64,000 bases of DNA, from positions 1,836,101 to 1,900,100 of the forward strand of contig NC_049981.1 in the NCBI RefSeq assembly GCF_000003815.2. Reading direction: 5' to 3'. Positions 46,601 to 56,517 of the stretch are shown one piece after another. The number at the start of each line of letters is the position of its first letter. Positions within the stretch are counted from its first letter, which is position 1. The stretch is from Branchiostoma floridae. Taxonomy: Eukaryota > Chordata > Leptocardii > Amphioxiformes > Branchiostomatidae. The position numbers and the translations under genes are program-made. The notes below the pieces were generated by a model. That model was not told the DNA's origin. It made no database searches and saw only the letters and a program-made list of their open reading frames with translations.

Positions 46601-47067
46601 TAAATATTTACACTACCTGTGGGTGAAGTGTTTACCTGTACAAGTGGGTGGTAAAGGGTAACAATGTTACCTGCATACCTGTCTAACACACCTGTCTGGC
46701 ACACCTATGTGACACACCTGTCCACAGGTATGATACAGCAGGTGTTCATCTCTACAGGTAACGTTACATCAGAGTATGCCGTCATATGAGGAAGTCACGC
46801 CATCATATCAAATATCACTTTCACATTTTTATGGCGTCGTAAGTTTCGATGTTATTGTTCTAAATTTGAACGTAAATTTTCGGGTTTCAAGACTTTAACG
46901 TCTAGTTTTGAGTCCGTTTGAAGGTTTAAAATGTCATAGTAGCTGAGATAGGCGCAATATTGATGTAATTCTACAATACTGTAGTTATGAATATTACCTG
47001 TAGTAGTCTGAGTCCGTCCGAAACTCGAACCCACGACGACCAGCGCCGCCAGAGACCACCAAAACAT
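37537..47067 (-). CDS. PAN-domain type I receptor with ITIM/ITAM-like tail
   Basis: Ten exons in agreeing phase give 383 residues: 47067-46998, 45135-44815, 40868-40830, 40700-40662, 40498-40463, 40103-39974, 39589-39522, 39277-39126, 38566-38423 and 37689-37537. A signal peptide (MFWWSLAALVVVGSSFG) leads to one PAN/apple-type domain (Cys 59, 63, 70 and 83), then a Ser/Thr stalk of three homologous mini-exons, a TM helix at about 181-203, WRRYKKRKR, and a 172-residue cytoplasmic tail. Tail sites are VEYATV (Y267), SGYDTL (Y304) and VTYAQL (Y342), which fit ITIM; TVYSQL (Y368) is ITSM-like; Y368 and Y378 (YDNL) have ITAM spacing. PAN domains bind protein or sugar; ligand unknown. A second in-frame ATG lies 12 codons upstream. 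A LINE sits antisense in intron 2. Confidence 0.82.
38423..38566 (-). CDS. PAN receptor tail exon with SGYDTL and YLYPM
   Basis: 48 codons, phase 0 at both ends (CCATGTAG|AGTGCTGAG, GATCAG|GTGACT). It is acidic and contains SGYDTLQ, which fits the ITIM consensus, and PYLYPM. Confidence 0.82.
38731..38772 (+). mobile_element. Right end of a Harbinger-like MITE
   Basis: GGATGTCATCCATACAATC...CATGGCC|TAA matches the right terminus of the element at 29234-29740 with some substitutions. The rest of the copy is not recognisable. Confidence 0.5.
38935..39125 (-). repeat. Two decayed tandem copies of the ITIM exon end
   Basis: On the minus strand, after TTGTTTATCAG or TTGCTTATCAG, each copy begins TTGAGTATGCA, homologous to the GTCGAGTACGCAACCGTC of exon 39277-39126, and continues with CAACAAAAACAGAG and an exon-end GAGCTGAGG. 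The copy nearer the exon carries a stop right after VEYA. The farther copy still reads VEYARL before running into a stop. (CAAA)n links the copies. Confidence 0.75.
39126..39277 (-). CDS. PAN receptor tail exon with VEYATV ITIM
   Basis: The acceptor TTTCCCTACAG|CTGTTAGG is in phase 1 and the donor CTGAAG|GTTTGT in phase 0. It encodes GGTVEYATVNKNRKK, with a consensus ITIM (V-x-Y-x-x-V). Partial copies of this exon lie just downstream at 38935-39125. Confidence 0.85.
39522..39589 (-). CDS. PAN receptor juxtamembrane exon
   Basis: 68 bases, phase 2 in and phase 1 out (CTGTTTTTCAG|GGAAGCG, GGCACAG|GTATGC). It encodes EAFYDRMQQNVRMDG. Both neighbouring joins restore whole codons. Confidence 0.78.
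39974..40103 (-). CDS. PAN receptor transmembrane exon
   Basis: The acceptor is GTCTCAACAG|CTCCCCCTGG and the donor CGAGG|GTCAGT. It encodes SSGDNTGAIAGGV, then a 20-plus-residue Leu/Val helix, then WRRYKKRKR as a stop-transfer. This orientation fits type I topology with the signal peptide exon. Confidence 0.9.
40463..40874 (-). CDS. Three homologous stalk mini-exons of the PAN receptor
   Basis: The exons 40868-40830, 40700-40662 and 40498-40463 each begin with two bases, end in TATG|GT(A/G)YGTATC and are phase 1 at both ends. They encode TTSTEQTTSSPYG-like, TSKRQTATSSTYG-like and TSTGQTNSSMYG-like Ser/Thr repeats, likely O-glycosylated. The flanking introns also match, so they arose by tandem exon duplication. 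Exons 1 and 3 have a second acceptor six bases upstream (CAG|TAACAG), which would add two residues. Confidence 0.75.
41300..44702 (+). mobile_element. CR1/L2-group non-LTR retrotransposon, nearly full length
   Basis: One long frame (41490-44489) is followed by a 3' UTR with AATAAA at 44666-44671 and a 3' tail of (TATCTTG)n at 44675-44702, the microsatellite tail style of CR1/L2-type elements. The 5' limit near 41.3 kb is a guess and no clear target duplication was found. It lies in intron 2 of the PAN receptor, in the opposite orientation. Confidence 0.85.
41490..44489 (+). pseudogene. LINE ORF2: APE endonuclease plus reverse transcriptase, one nonsense
   Basis: A 999-codon frame with a single in-frame TGA at 43785-43787; no other break is visible. 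The N-terminal 115 residues are basic and Ser/Arg-rich (RPRGRKGGKH). The endonuclease spans about 116-325: NPRSL, SETW near 148, GDFN near 263 and SDHS near 315. The reverse transcriptase spans about 530-800: APGPDG, ATDFSKAFDR near 665, GVAQGTLLGP and YVDDM near 753. After the stop comes the thumb and a C-terminal region with a Cys/His-poor tail. The enzyme nicks target DNA and copies its own RNA there. The premature stop falls after the YVDD box, so the truncated product would lack the thumb. Confidence 0.88.
44815..45135 (-). CDS. PAN/apple-domain exon of the PAN receptor
   Basis: 321 bases, phase 1 in and out (TTTCTTTCAG|AAAATCC, CGGCCAG|GTGACT). The Cys pattern VKACAQKCLDLDNSCRAF, then FRSCYFYNE, is that of PAN_1/apple domains. 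NRS at 94 is a sequon. The end is Thr/Gln-rich and leads into the stalk. Confidence 0.82.
45562..45993. mobile_element. MITE with GTTAGCCTGGGTACCATC ends
   Basis: GTTAGCCTGGGTACCATCAG... GTTCGCTCC at the left is matched in reverse complement by GGAGCGAACTACTATCCGG...GTACTCAGGCTAAC at the right. About 430 bp, non-coding, in intron 1 of the PAN receptor. Confidence 0.7.
46114..46335. mobile_element. MITE-like foldback with TTCACCTTTATTCGC ends
   Basis: TTCACCTTTATTCGCGGGGTAACC and CCGTTGTATTTAAA on the left are matched in reverse complement by TTAAATACAATGG and GGTTACCCTGCGAATATAGCTAGGTGAAC on the right. A half copy lies near 4950-5030. Confidence 0.7.
46998..47067 (-). CDS. PAN receptor signal peptide exon
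   Basis: The ATG is at 47067-47065 and the donor ACTACAG|GTAATA in phase 1. It encodes MFWWSLAALVVVGSSFGRTQ, a good signal peptide. An in-frame ATG at 47103 would add 12 residues before it; I prefer the inner Met because the hydrophobic core follows directly. Confidence 0.8.
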
Positions 47068-47228
47068 CGCTGCTGTACCAGAGAACACGGGTTCTATTCC
47101 CAAACACCCTCCCTCACACTCTCAACAACACCTCCCTCAAGGTTTCATACTCAGGATGTCTTAGGAACTCGGTGGAAGTCTTAGATTTTTCCAAGAATGA
47201 AGCACTGCTTCAGACAGTTCTCGTAAGG

Positions 47229-47262
47229 CGGAAGTGAATGAAAGAGGCGGGGCGTGACGTCA
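47229..47262 (-). promoter_or_regulatory. Promoter cluster of the PAN receptor: CRE, GC box, ETS
   Basis: A full CRE, TGACGTCA, at 47255-47262, a GC box (GAGGCGGGGCG) at 47244-47254 and an ETS-type CGGAAGTG at 47229-47236 lie 160-195 bases upstream of the receptor start. No TATA box is evident. Confidence 0.55.
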
Positions 47263-48154
47263 TCACTCAGGTCAGCTGCAGGGCCTCTTGACCTGTCGTT
47301 CTTGGTTTAACCAACAGGCGGCGCTATAAAACCTACAAACTTTTCATTTACACTTTTCCAGACAACTGCATGTCGAGAAATCATGAAAACTCTTTCTCAT
47401 TTATATAAAACTAGAGACCATAGCATACTTTCCTGAAGAAACACACTGTATTAAGTTGATGTTCCAGAATATATCACACACAACGTTTATATTGTTGTTT
47501 ATACATATATAACGTTATATACTTTATTGCACGGCAATTGTAAAGGATACGATGTGTGGCAACTTGTAAATACAAAACATTTGAACTGCACATGTTGCTA
47601 ATATCTAAAAATTTTTGAAATTAAAAGGAAGTGCTAATCTGATGGATGACAATGGTATTAACAGACTCGTTTTTTAATCGAATGAGTTGAAATTTGGCAC
47701 GAATATATATAAAGGCATAACGTTACGTGTAATGGATTTAGATGTCTTATTCCAGTCCTGAGACTTCTACCAAAACAGAATCTAGGAAGACCTCCCGAAT
47801 CTATTGTAATATCAGATAGAAGATGAGGCGAGACTCGATCGTATTGAAATATGCAGAAACCTGTAGTTTTGTAACTTTATTAGTAATATTGTACAACATG
47901 CGAGTGCCTTAACACTTCGCTGCATTATCCAGAGATGCGTGTAGAATAATACCTGTCGATGCCCTACAATCTACTCAGTGACTGAAGTTAGTAATTGTTA
48001 ACGTTTTTCCAATCATTTGATCTATTTCAGAACAAGCCAAGGAGTGAACTTCAGCTTAACATTATATTCGAAGAACATAGACATAGTCATTTTTTCTATA
48101 CATTTTTATACAGTCAAACAACATTTTTCAAACGGCGGGTAACGTATGTAATAC
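47263..48154. other. Spacer, no gene recognised
   Basis: AT-rich. CTGATGGATGACAATGG near 47639 may be a scrap of the Harbinger-like MITE. No coding exon is supported. Confidence 0.3.
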
Positions 48155-49062
48155 TAGAGTTCCACGACCCCATACCTTCGCCAAATGATCCTAGCCTTTA
48201 CAACTGCTGTGTTAATTGTGTGCTTCATTAATTATGCAAATAAGGTTCTCATTTGCATAAATTATATCACTTGATCATCTCCTCCACCAAACAACAGACG
48301 TACACATCTATGTTAAGAAAGAAGGCTTTTATCGCATTTTCTGATAATTTATGCAAATGAGGACCTCATTTGCATAATTAATGTTCAATGATGTTCACCT
48401 GTCCATAACTTCCATATGCTACAAGTAAGAAGTTCCCATCATTTACCACAATGACATTATAGCATTTTCTCATTAATTATGCAAATTAGGTCTTTATTTT
48501 GCATAATATATATCTATCAATATTCTTCTCCTTCTTAGTTAAAAATGTCACATGTTGCAATGGTCCTATAATAGAACTTAGCGTGTATACATGATTTTCT
48601 AATTAATTATGCAAATTAGATACCAATTTGCATAATTAATACATAATTATGTGAAGCATCACTAAAGTATACACCAAAAATCATAACAATCCGTCAACCC
48701 CTTCTTGAGTTATTCCCTTTCAAAGTCTGGCACTAAACCTACCCTGCAGTTCCAAAACAAGCTGCTAGGGGGCCCAAACCTATACCGCTTACTCTTGGCA
48801 TCCAGAGCTGTCCCACTAAAAAATCACAGCCGCAGCATGTTCAGAACTCGAGATATCAAACCAGGAAGTTCCGCTGCAGTACTTTCCCAGGCCGCTAGGG
48901 GGCCCAAAATCTAATCGTTTCCAGGTCTCATCAAGACCTACACACATACCAAATGTCAATACAATCCATTCAGGCGTTCTACAGTTATGCCGGTGTTCTA
49001 CACACATACATACATACATACAAACACACGCTACCCAATATATAACCTTCTTGGCGAAGGTA
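48155..49062 (+). mobile_element. Non-autonomous element, CTAGAGTTCCACGACC...TTGGCGAAGGT
   Basis: It starts CTAGAGTTCCACGACCCC and ends AACCTTCTTGGCGAAGGTAA. The interior carries repeated AATTATGCAAAT(T/G)AG words and their complements, then (CATA)n. The second copy at 50734-53095 shares both ends and most of the interior, which fixes the borders. Confidence 0.75.
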
Positions 49063-49379
49063 AGAATGTATTTTTTCTACTTTTTTTGTGGAATTTTGAA
49101 AAAGAGGATGACCACGTGTGTATCTAGCTGTGTGTGGCGGTGGACATGTACACCCTTCAGGGTTGACCCATTGTGCTATAGGGGTGGTTGGTCGTTACTG
49201 TGTTGTAGTGCAGTCAACTTTTGAGAGAGAAAGAATGCGTTATGACTCAGCATAGCACAAATTTCAGTCTTCTTTGGACACCTCAGAAGAAAAACTATAT
49301 ATGCTAAGTTTAGCCATCCTCCCAACGCCCGGTCCCCAACGGCACTACCTTATGGGGCCCTGCTATCCCATGCCCTATT

Positions 49380-49700
49380 AGTGGCTATTATGATTGTCGC
49401 CACAAACAAGCTGTCGACCAATCAGAGAATAGGCCTTTCTTGGGCTTGTTGTTGTCGCAAGCTGTCTCGCAAAGGCCGCTGGGAAGCTATCAGCCAATCA
49501 TGTTACGTATTACCATGACTTTGTTTGCTCACCATGCCAACGCCCGATCCCCAACGGCTGACTGCCCATATAAGGGCAAGCTCATTAATATTCATAAGCA
49601 AGGCACCCCTAATAACCGAATACTGTGGCTGAGTTGTCAGGGGTGATATCATAGGCTTTGCCGTAATTGTCAACCCTGAGTGTGAGGGTGAGTTTAGCAT
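49380..49700 (+). repeat. Dispersed repeat with CCAAT words and ATTAATATTCATAAGC
   Basis: AGCCAATCA, CCATATAAGGGC and TTAATATTCATAAGC recur in similar order at 54030-54130 and 54690-54740. It looks promoter-like but is repeated, so I treat it as a dispersed repeat. Confidence 0.5.
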
Positions 49701-49790
49701 CCGAGGACGATACAAAATTAAGCACTATCACATTAAAGCTTAAGTCCAACAAGTCACCACTCAAGTCTGCTAGGTTGTCTAGGACGATTT

Positions 49791-49985
49791 AGACTCCCTT
49801 GCAGTCTTCGGGAGGAGCAGAAACTCGCTATCACGGCAAACTTCCTTCCACAAGAAACTCCCTTCCTCAACAAACTCCCTTTCCCGGCACAAGAGAACAT
49901 AGCCAACGTTGAAAATTGAGGACCAACGCCCCCCCCCCCCCCCCCAAAAAAAAACAGCTCCTTCCCGAAGACTGCAAGGGAGTCT
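49791..49985. mobile_element. Foldback of about 195 bp
   Basis: AGACTCCCTTGCAGTCTTCG at the left end pairs with CGAAGACTGCAAGGGAGTCT at the right end. A poly-C/poly-A tract lies in the loop. Confidence 0.75.
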
Positions 49986-50509
49986 ACTTCGGCGGGGTCT
50001 CACGCACCTACGAATATCGGCTGATCCATACAGCTCGTTCTACGACTGAAAGAACATTGACTGAGCGTGCATGTATTTGCTGTCAAAAGTGTCCTTATAG
50101 AGGCCGCAGACCCGTCCAGGAGCCTTAGAGTTTGCTTCTATCCTACTAGGTACTGTCTCTGCTAGCTGGCTGCAACTTCCAGACCAGACCAAGTAGGTTC
50201 CGGGTGTTGTCTTTGCAATCATATTGCAGTATTATATATAAACCGTGAATCGCGCTCTGACATACTTTGTACTTTGCTGTGTTGTACTTGTGTTCGACTT
50301 TGCGTGAGTTTAGCCGATCACGATTCGTGTGTAAATGGTGACTAACTTGTTTAGTGTCATGACTGCGCCCTGAGGGGGACCCGGTGTTTGTTTTGTTACA
50401 GGTTGACCTAAGGTCACATACTAGCACGAGCGCTACACAAAATATTATGAACAGTGGAAAAGTTGTGTTGTAAATGGCGGTATTACCAGCAGTCAGAATC
50501 TTTAATACC

Positions 50510-50733
50510 TCATGTATCTTGTGTAATTTGTAGTAAATATTCCGTGTAATGTGTAGTTGATATCCTGTGTAATTTGTAGGAAATATCCTGTGTGATTTCT
50601 GGTAAATATCCTGTGTAATTTGTAGTAAATATCATGTGTAATTTGTAGTAAATATCCTGTGTAACTTGTAGTAAACATCCTGTGTAACTTGTAGTAAATA
50701 TCCTGTGTAATTTGTAGTAAATATCATGTGTAA
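50510..50733. repeat. 23-bp minisatellite, left block
   Basis: About ten copies of TGTGTAATTTGTAGTAAATATCC-like units, 23 bases each. It is the same array as 56518-58826, split by the elements between. Confidence 0.9.
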
Positions 50734-53095
50734 CTAGAGTTCCACGACCCCATACCTTCGCCAAATGATTCTACCCTTTACAACTGCTGTATTAATTCTG
50801 TCATTAATTATGCAAATAAGGTACTCATTTGCATAAATTATATCAGGTGATCATCTCCTTCACCAAACAACAGGCATGTACAATCTATGTTTAAGAAATA
50901 AGGCTTAATCGCATTTTCTGATAATTTATGCAAATGAGGACCTCATTTACATAATTTATGTTCAATGATGTTCACCTGTACATAACTTCCAAATGCTACA
51001 AGTATGATGTTCCTGTCAGTAACCACAATGACATTATAGCATTCTCTCATTAATTATGCAAATTAGGTCTTTATTTTGCATAATATATGTCTATAAATAT
51101 CTTTATTTTTCTCATGTACAAATGTCACACGTTGTAATGGTCTTATAATTGAACTGGGCGTGTTTAGACGATTTCCTAATTAATTATGCAAATTAGATTT
51201 CAATTTGCATAACTAGAAAGGCCGACATTTGCTTGAGAGCAAATACAGCATATTTCAGCCATCTCCCTCCTCATGTAACAATAGACTGTTCCAAAATCAC
51301 TCATGTGCAAAAATGGAACACTTCTGCTTAAAATGACTTCTAACTACTAATCACACTTATGAGCAAAAATGAATCTTACAAAAACCCCTTCAAGAATGGA
51401 CTCAAAAAAATAGACGACTCCAAAAACACTTCCGCTAAGAAATGGAATTTGGAATCATCAGCCGTCCAAAACCATATTTGCAAAAAATCCCCCCTCTGTG
51501 CAAGAATCGACTCTTCCTGTTATACCCCTATGTAAAGTGGAGCGATCCAAAAATATATCAGCTAAAATAGTCAGCGAAGTCCACAAAATGAATTTTTAAA
51601 AAATACCCCCTTCGTCGAAGAAAGGAATCTCCCAGCTCACCCTGTTTGAAATTGCACAATAGACAAGTCCAGAAATACTCACAGTACATGGCCTTTGTAT
51701 AAGAAGCAACCCAGTCCAAAACTGAATTTTAAAAAAGTCCCCCGTGCATGAAGGGGCTCTTCCAGATAAAACAAGGCTTGCTGATTGGCTGCCGAATCCT
51801 CCTCATGTACAGTCTTCAGGTGGGGGTAAACTTCCATTTAACAAATGGAATTCGGAATCATCACCCATGTCCAAAACTGATTTTTTTAAATCCCCCCCCC
51901 CCCCCCTATGTGCAAAAATGGACTGTCCCAGTAGTAGTCTTATGTCAAGTGGATCAGTGCGAAAACACTTCCGCTAAAAAAACATTGGCATTATCACCAA
52001 AGTCTAAAAGTAAATTTTAAAATACACCCCCTGTCCAACAATGGACTCTTCCAGCAAAATAAGCTCGCTCATTGGCTGGCCATTAATTGGATTCACCTTG
52101 TCCACCAACCACCTGGATGTCTATGGACTAGGTAGGTAGGTAGATAATTGGATCTACCTGGCACACCTGTGGCCCTGACACACCAGAATGACCTAGAGGT
52201 CGTTGACCTTGGCACTCCAACCTTACCTATCCTAAACTCTCCCACAAAAACCTCCTTAAGGAGCCATTTTGAAGTGATTTATACTACACATTATACATGG
52301 ATCCTTTGAATAAGTATCTAGGGCACCTCTGTGCCAAATTTCAGGTCATTTGGATGTAATACCATGGTACAGGGGGCCAAAATATACAGTCTTGGTCCAA
52401 AAGTTGCAATAAAACCTCAATAAAATCATTTAAGGAGCAGATATGAAAAAAATAAAAAAAACACATTTGGGTATTAGCCCACTCTACCCTTGTGCCAAAT
52501 TTCAAGTCATTTGGTCCAGAAACGGCGGAGATGAATCGCTTTGAAAATTTGACAGGAGAAAGAAAGAAAGAAAGAAACATTACGAATACAATATATTTCA
52601 CCATACCTATGGTATGGCTGAAATATAATTAATATGTAATCATATGAAGCATCACTTCAGCTGTCTACATACCAAAAATTATGACAATCCATCAATTCCT
52701 TCTTGAGCTATTCCCTTTCAAAGTCTGACACTAAACCTGCCCTGCAGTTCCAAAACAAGCCGCTAGGGTGCCCAAATCTATACCACTTACTTTCGGTCCC
52801 ACGAGCTATCTACCACTTAAAAATCATGACTACAGCATGTCCAGAACTTGAGATATCAAACCAGGAAGTACCGCTGCAGTACCGTAAGAAGTCCCTAGGG
52901 GGCCCAAAATCTAATCGTTTTCAGGTGTCATCAAGATCTACCCACATACCAAATATCAATACAATCCATCCAGGCGTTCTCCAGTTATACCGGTGTTCTA
53001 CACACATACATACATACATACATACATACATACAAACACACGCTACCCAAAATATAACCTTCTTGGCGAAGGTAAAACCTTCTTGGCGAAGGTAA
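50734..53095 (+). mobile_element. Second copy of the CTAGAGTTCCACGACC element, interrupted
   Basis: Left end CTAGAGTTCCACGACCCC, right end TTCTTGGCGAAGGTAA (the last 20 bases are duplicated). Its two halves, 50734-51211 and about 52628-53095, align with the copy at 48155-49062. The middle is a separate inserted element. Confidence 0.75.
51213..52627 (+). mobile_element. Inserted element, CTAGAAAGGCCGACATTTGC type
   Basis: It starts CTAGAAAGGCCGACATTTGC and ends CACCATACCTATGGTATGGCTGAAATATA. Against the uninterrupted copy (near 48635) it splits GCATA|ATTAAT. A reverse-orientation relative forms 53096-56517. No protein is recognised in it. Confidence 0.65.
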
Positions 53096-53339
53096 TTATA
53101 TTTCAGCCATACCATAGGTATGGTGAAATATATTGTATTCGTAATGTTTCTTCTTTCTTTCTCCTGTCAAATCTTCAGAACACGGTATCTCCGTAGTTCC
53201 TCAACCGAATGACTTGAAATTTGGCACAAGGGTAGAGTGGGCCAATACCCTCGGGCTTTTTTTTCATTTTTTCCATATCTGTCTCTTAAATGATTTTATT
53301 AAGGTTTTTTGGTCATCTTAAGACCAAAACTGTATATTT

Positions 53340-53860
53340 GGGCCCCCTGTACCCTGGTATTATAACCGAATGAGCTGAAATTTGGCACAGATGTGCCTTG
53401 ATAAGTCCCCCATATAGATTCAATATCAGTTTTGGTGTACAGTACAACAAAATGCTTATTTTTGCGATTTTTTGACCAATTTTTGACCAAAAAAGGACAC
53501 TTTTGGCCCCTGTACCCTGGTATTACAACCAAATGAGCTGAAATTTGACAGAGATGTGCCTTGATAAGTCCCCCATATAGATTCAATATCAGTTTTGGTG
53601 TACAGTACAACAAAATGCTTATTTTTGCGATTTTTTGACCAATTTTTGACCAAAAAAGGACACTTTTGGCTCCTGTACCTTGGTATTGCAACCGAATGAG
53701 CTGAAATTTGACACAGATGTGCCTTGATAATCCCTTCATATAAATTCAATAACACTTTTGGTGTACAGTGCAACAAAATGCTTATTTTTGCGATTTTTGG
53801 CCAATTTTTGACCAAAAAAGGACACTTTTGGTTCCTGTACCCTGGTATTACAATTAAATG
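53340..53860. repeat. Tandem 163-bp repeats
   Basis: The motif CTGTACC(C/T)TGGTATTA...TGAGCTGAAATTTG, then GTGTACAGTACAACAAAATG and TTTTGACCAATTTTTGACC, recurs at about 53343, 53506, 53669 and 53829. A further start lies at 54454. Minus-strand frames across it are repeat shadows. Confidence 0.85.
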
Positions 53861-55290
53861 ACCTGAAATTTGGTATAGATAGGCATTAGATACTTGGTAA
53901 CAAGATTCAAGTAAAATTTTTGACATAAACAACTTTAAAATGATTAATTTTGGCACTTTTCTGAGGGGAAATTTGTTTTCTTTTGGCCTCCTGACGTGAC
54001 CTTCCGTGACCCCGCACAGAGCCACACCTGTGCGCGTCAGCCGGAGAGTTAATTGAATCAAAGACCTAGCCAATCAGCGAAGAGGAGGCCAAAGGCTAAT
54101 TAATATTCATAAGCGGGGCCTCATGATCCCGTATATAGCAGTGTTCCCGCCAGGGGGAGCAAAGCCCGCCTAAGGCTCTCGCATTTTAGACTATTCAGAA
54201 GGCTTTATATTGTATCAGTTCTTAGGGGCATATCTATGATAATCGCAGCAGTCACTTAACTTCTCTTCAGGAGTTTAGCGTAACACTGTTTCAGGTCAAA
54301 CCGTCAAAGGCAACTAAAAACAAACTTTAACGTTACTGAGTTCAACAGTACTTATAACTTGTTATCCGAAGTTGAAACGCTAGCGATGGTATTTTCGCTG
54401 CGCTGTTAGCTCCGTGCGACTGTTGTTGACGGTCTTATAACGGTATATTTTGCACCCCTGTACCCTGGTATGAGTAACATTTGGTATAGATAGGCATAAT
54501 ATAGTTGGTAAAATGATCCAAGTAAAATTTTTGGCATAAAGTACTGTAAAAGGCTTAATTACAGCACTTTTTTAAGGGAATATTGGTTTTCTTTCGTTCT
54601 CCATGCCGTGACCTTTCGGACGTTCACCCCACAGAGCCGACATCTGCACCTGCGTCTAGCCGGCAGGAAGAGTTAATTCAATTAATGGTTCAGCCAATCA
54701 GCGAAGAGGAAAGCGAAGGCTAATTAATATTCATAAGCGGGACCACACAATACGTTAACTTGAAGACTCAGGCCGTACAGACTTCTCGCCNNNNNNNNNN
54801 NNNNNNNNNNNNNNNNNNNNNNNNNNNNNNNNNNNNNNNNNNNNNNNNNNNNNNNNNNNNNNNNNNNNNNNNNNNNNNNNNNNNNNNNNNAAAGCGTCGG
54901 ACAGGGGTCCGGGGTCCGCCGAATGTCCCTGTCGGGGTCCAGGGGCAGGGCCACTGTGGGGGGGACCCAGGTGGGCGAAGCCCCCCCGGAAGCTCTTGCA
55001 TTTTAGGCTATTGAGAAGGCTTCTTTTATCAGTTTTTTTAGGGCCATATCGATATATCTACGATAATCGTAGCAGTCACTTACTTCTCTTCAGCAGTTTG
55101 ACTTTAAAATATTTCGGGTCAAAGCTTCAAAGACAACTAAAACCTCATAAACAACAAACTTTACTTAGCTCAACAGTATACAAAAATATTGTACGGGTTG
55201 CCATCCTTAGTTGAAGCGCTTATTTATAGCGCTAGTATCTTCGCTGCGCCGTTAGCCGCCGTGCGACTTTTGTTGACGGTCTGATATCCC
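53860..55290. repeat. Segment duplication inside the element, with gap
   Basis: The order CCTGACGTGACCTTCCGTGAC, CCAATCAGCGAAGAGGA, ATTAATATTCATAAGCGGG, TCGCATTTTAGACTATT and CGCTGCGCTGTTAGC at 53985-54420 recurs at 54600-55290 with divergence. The second copy includes the gap 54791-54890. Confidence 0.7.
54791..54890. other. Assembly gap (100 N)
   Basis: A run of 100 N, followed by a GC-rich tract in the second copy of the duplicated segment. Confidence 0.99.
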
Positions 55291-56460
55291 TACGTCGCCG
55301 CCTCGCTGATATTCCCACGGACATGTTTCAAAAAAAATACCCAGCAAAAAACGCTGTTCTGCGTCAAATTCTATTCTATAAAACTCAGTGTTACAGTCTA
55401 AATATTTTGTAGAAGCACCGCTGTAGGAAAGAAGGTCCAAGCAATGTAAAACATCACGTAGCATGAAGTTCGCTGTCAACTGGCACACAGCACATGACTG
55501 TTTGAAACTCTAAGTCTAATCAACAGCCGTGTTTGATTGATAGCCGGCGGTCCTATGATGAAGTCGGCGAAAGGTGCGTTAGTTAGAAAATCTGCGTTTA
55601 GTTTTGATACGTAATTATAAGTTAGACAGTGGCGAGAATGATTATTTTCTCATCAATATTTCTCTTCAGAATTATTTGAACTTAATTGTACATCTAAACA
55701 ATTGGCTTACCTGTGCAATGTTTATATGATTAATGATCAGTGTACTGAAATCATGTGTAACGTATGGCTCCTAGTCAATAGATCAGCATTTTCTCTATAG
55801 TGACCACCTGTCTATAGTGGCCACATTTCCTAGTGCTGTTGTTGTTTGGCATAAACTTTGAACATTTAAATTGTAAGTAACTTTAAACTGCCAGAGTTTC
55901 AGCCCAATAAAACACTCTCAGCGCCAGGGTATGAACAGACTGACCAGACAGACGAAAATAAATCCTCGAACAAGGTTCAATCGTATCTTCCGGGTATGGC
56001 AGGAAGTTGTTAAACTAAAATAAGAATAGGCTCGATGGTTGATTGCATACAAAGTAAAACAGTTTAACAGTTGTACAGCTTGAAGAAAACAAACGCTCCT
56101 ACAGTACCTGCACCTGCTTGATAATTATTAAATCGTATGCCCTACTTGAATAAAAAAAGTTCATTGCAATAATAAATGTACCCACATCACAAGGAGCTTA
56201 TACTTTTTTAAACTTACACCTAGTTATCGTACTGAAAATTGTTAATGACATTACATGAAGTCATTCAACAATTTTCAGTCATGATGAAAATTTTCTGAAT
56301 GGAAGGTGTGATTATTGTCATTTTCTGAAAAATAGAAGCAAGCTCTGTTTTTACATGGAGTCAATTCACAATACCAGTCCACTTTGGGGGATAATGTACT
56401 GTTAAGAGGATGTTCCATTTTTGCGCAGGGGTGATTTGGAACAGTCCAATGTTGCGTGGG
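55291..56460. other. Element interior or spacer, no gene recognised
   Basis: AT-rich sequence with a small inverted repeat near 56230-56285 (ACTGAAAATTGTTAATGAC... and its complement). No coding exon is supported. Confidence 0.35.
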
Positions 56461-56517
56461 AAGGGGTATGGCTGAAATATGCTGTATTTGCTCTTAAGCA
56501 AATGTCGGCCTTTCTAG

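Larger units (their letters stand above)
53096..56517 (-). mobile_element. Reverse relative of the CTAGAAAGGCC element, 3.4 kb
   Basis: It reads TTATATTTCAGCCATACC...GGTATGGTGAAATATATTG at the left and GCTGTATTTGCTCTTAAGCA...GGCCTTTCTAG at the right, the reverse complement of the 51213-52627 ends. It is larger because it holds tandem 163-base units and a duplicated segment of about 0.9 kb. Removing 50734-56517 joins the 23-bp array exactly (TGTGTAA|TTTGTAG). Confidence 0.6.
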
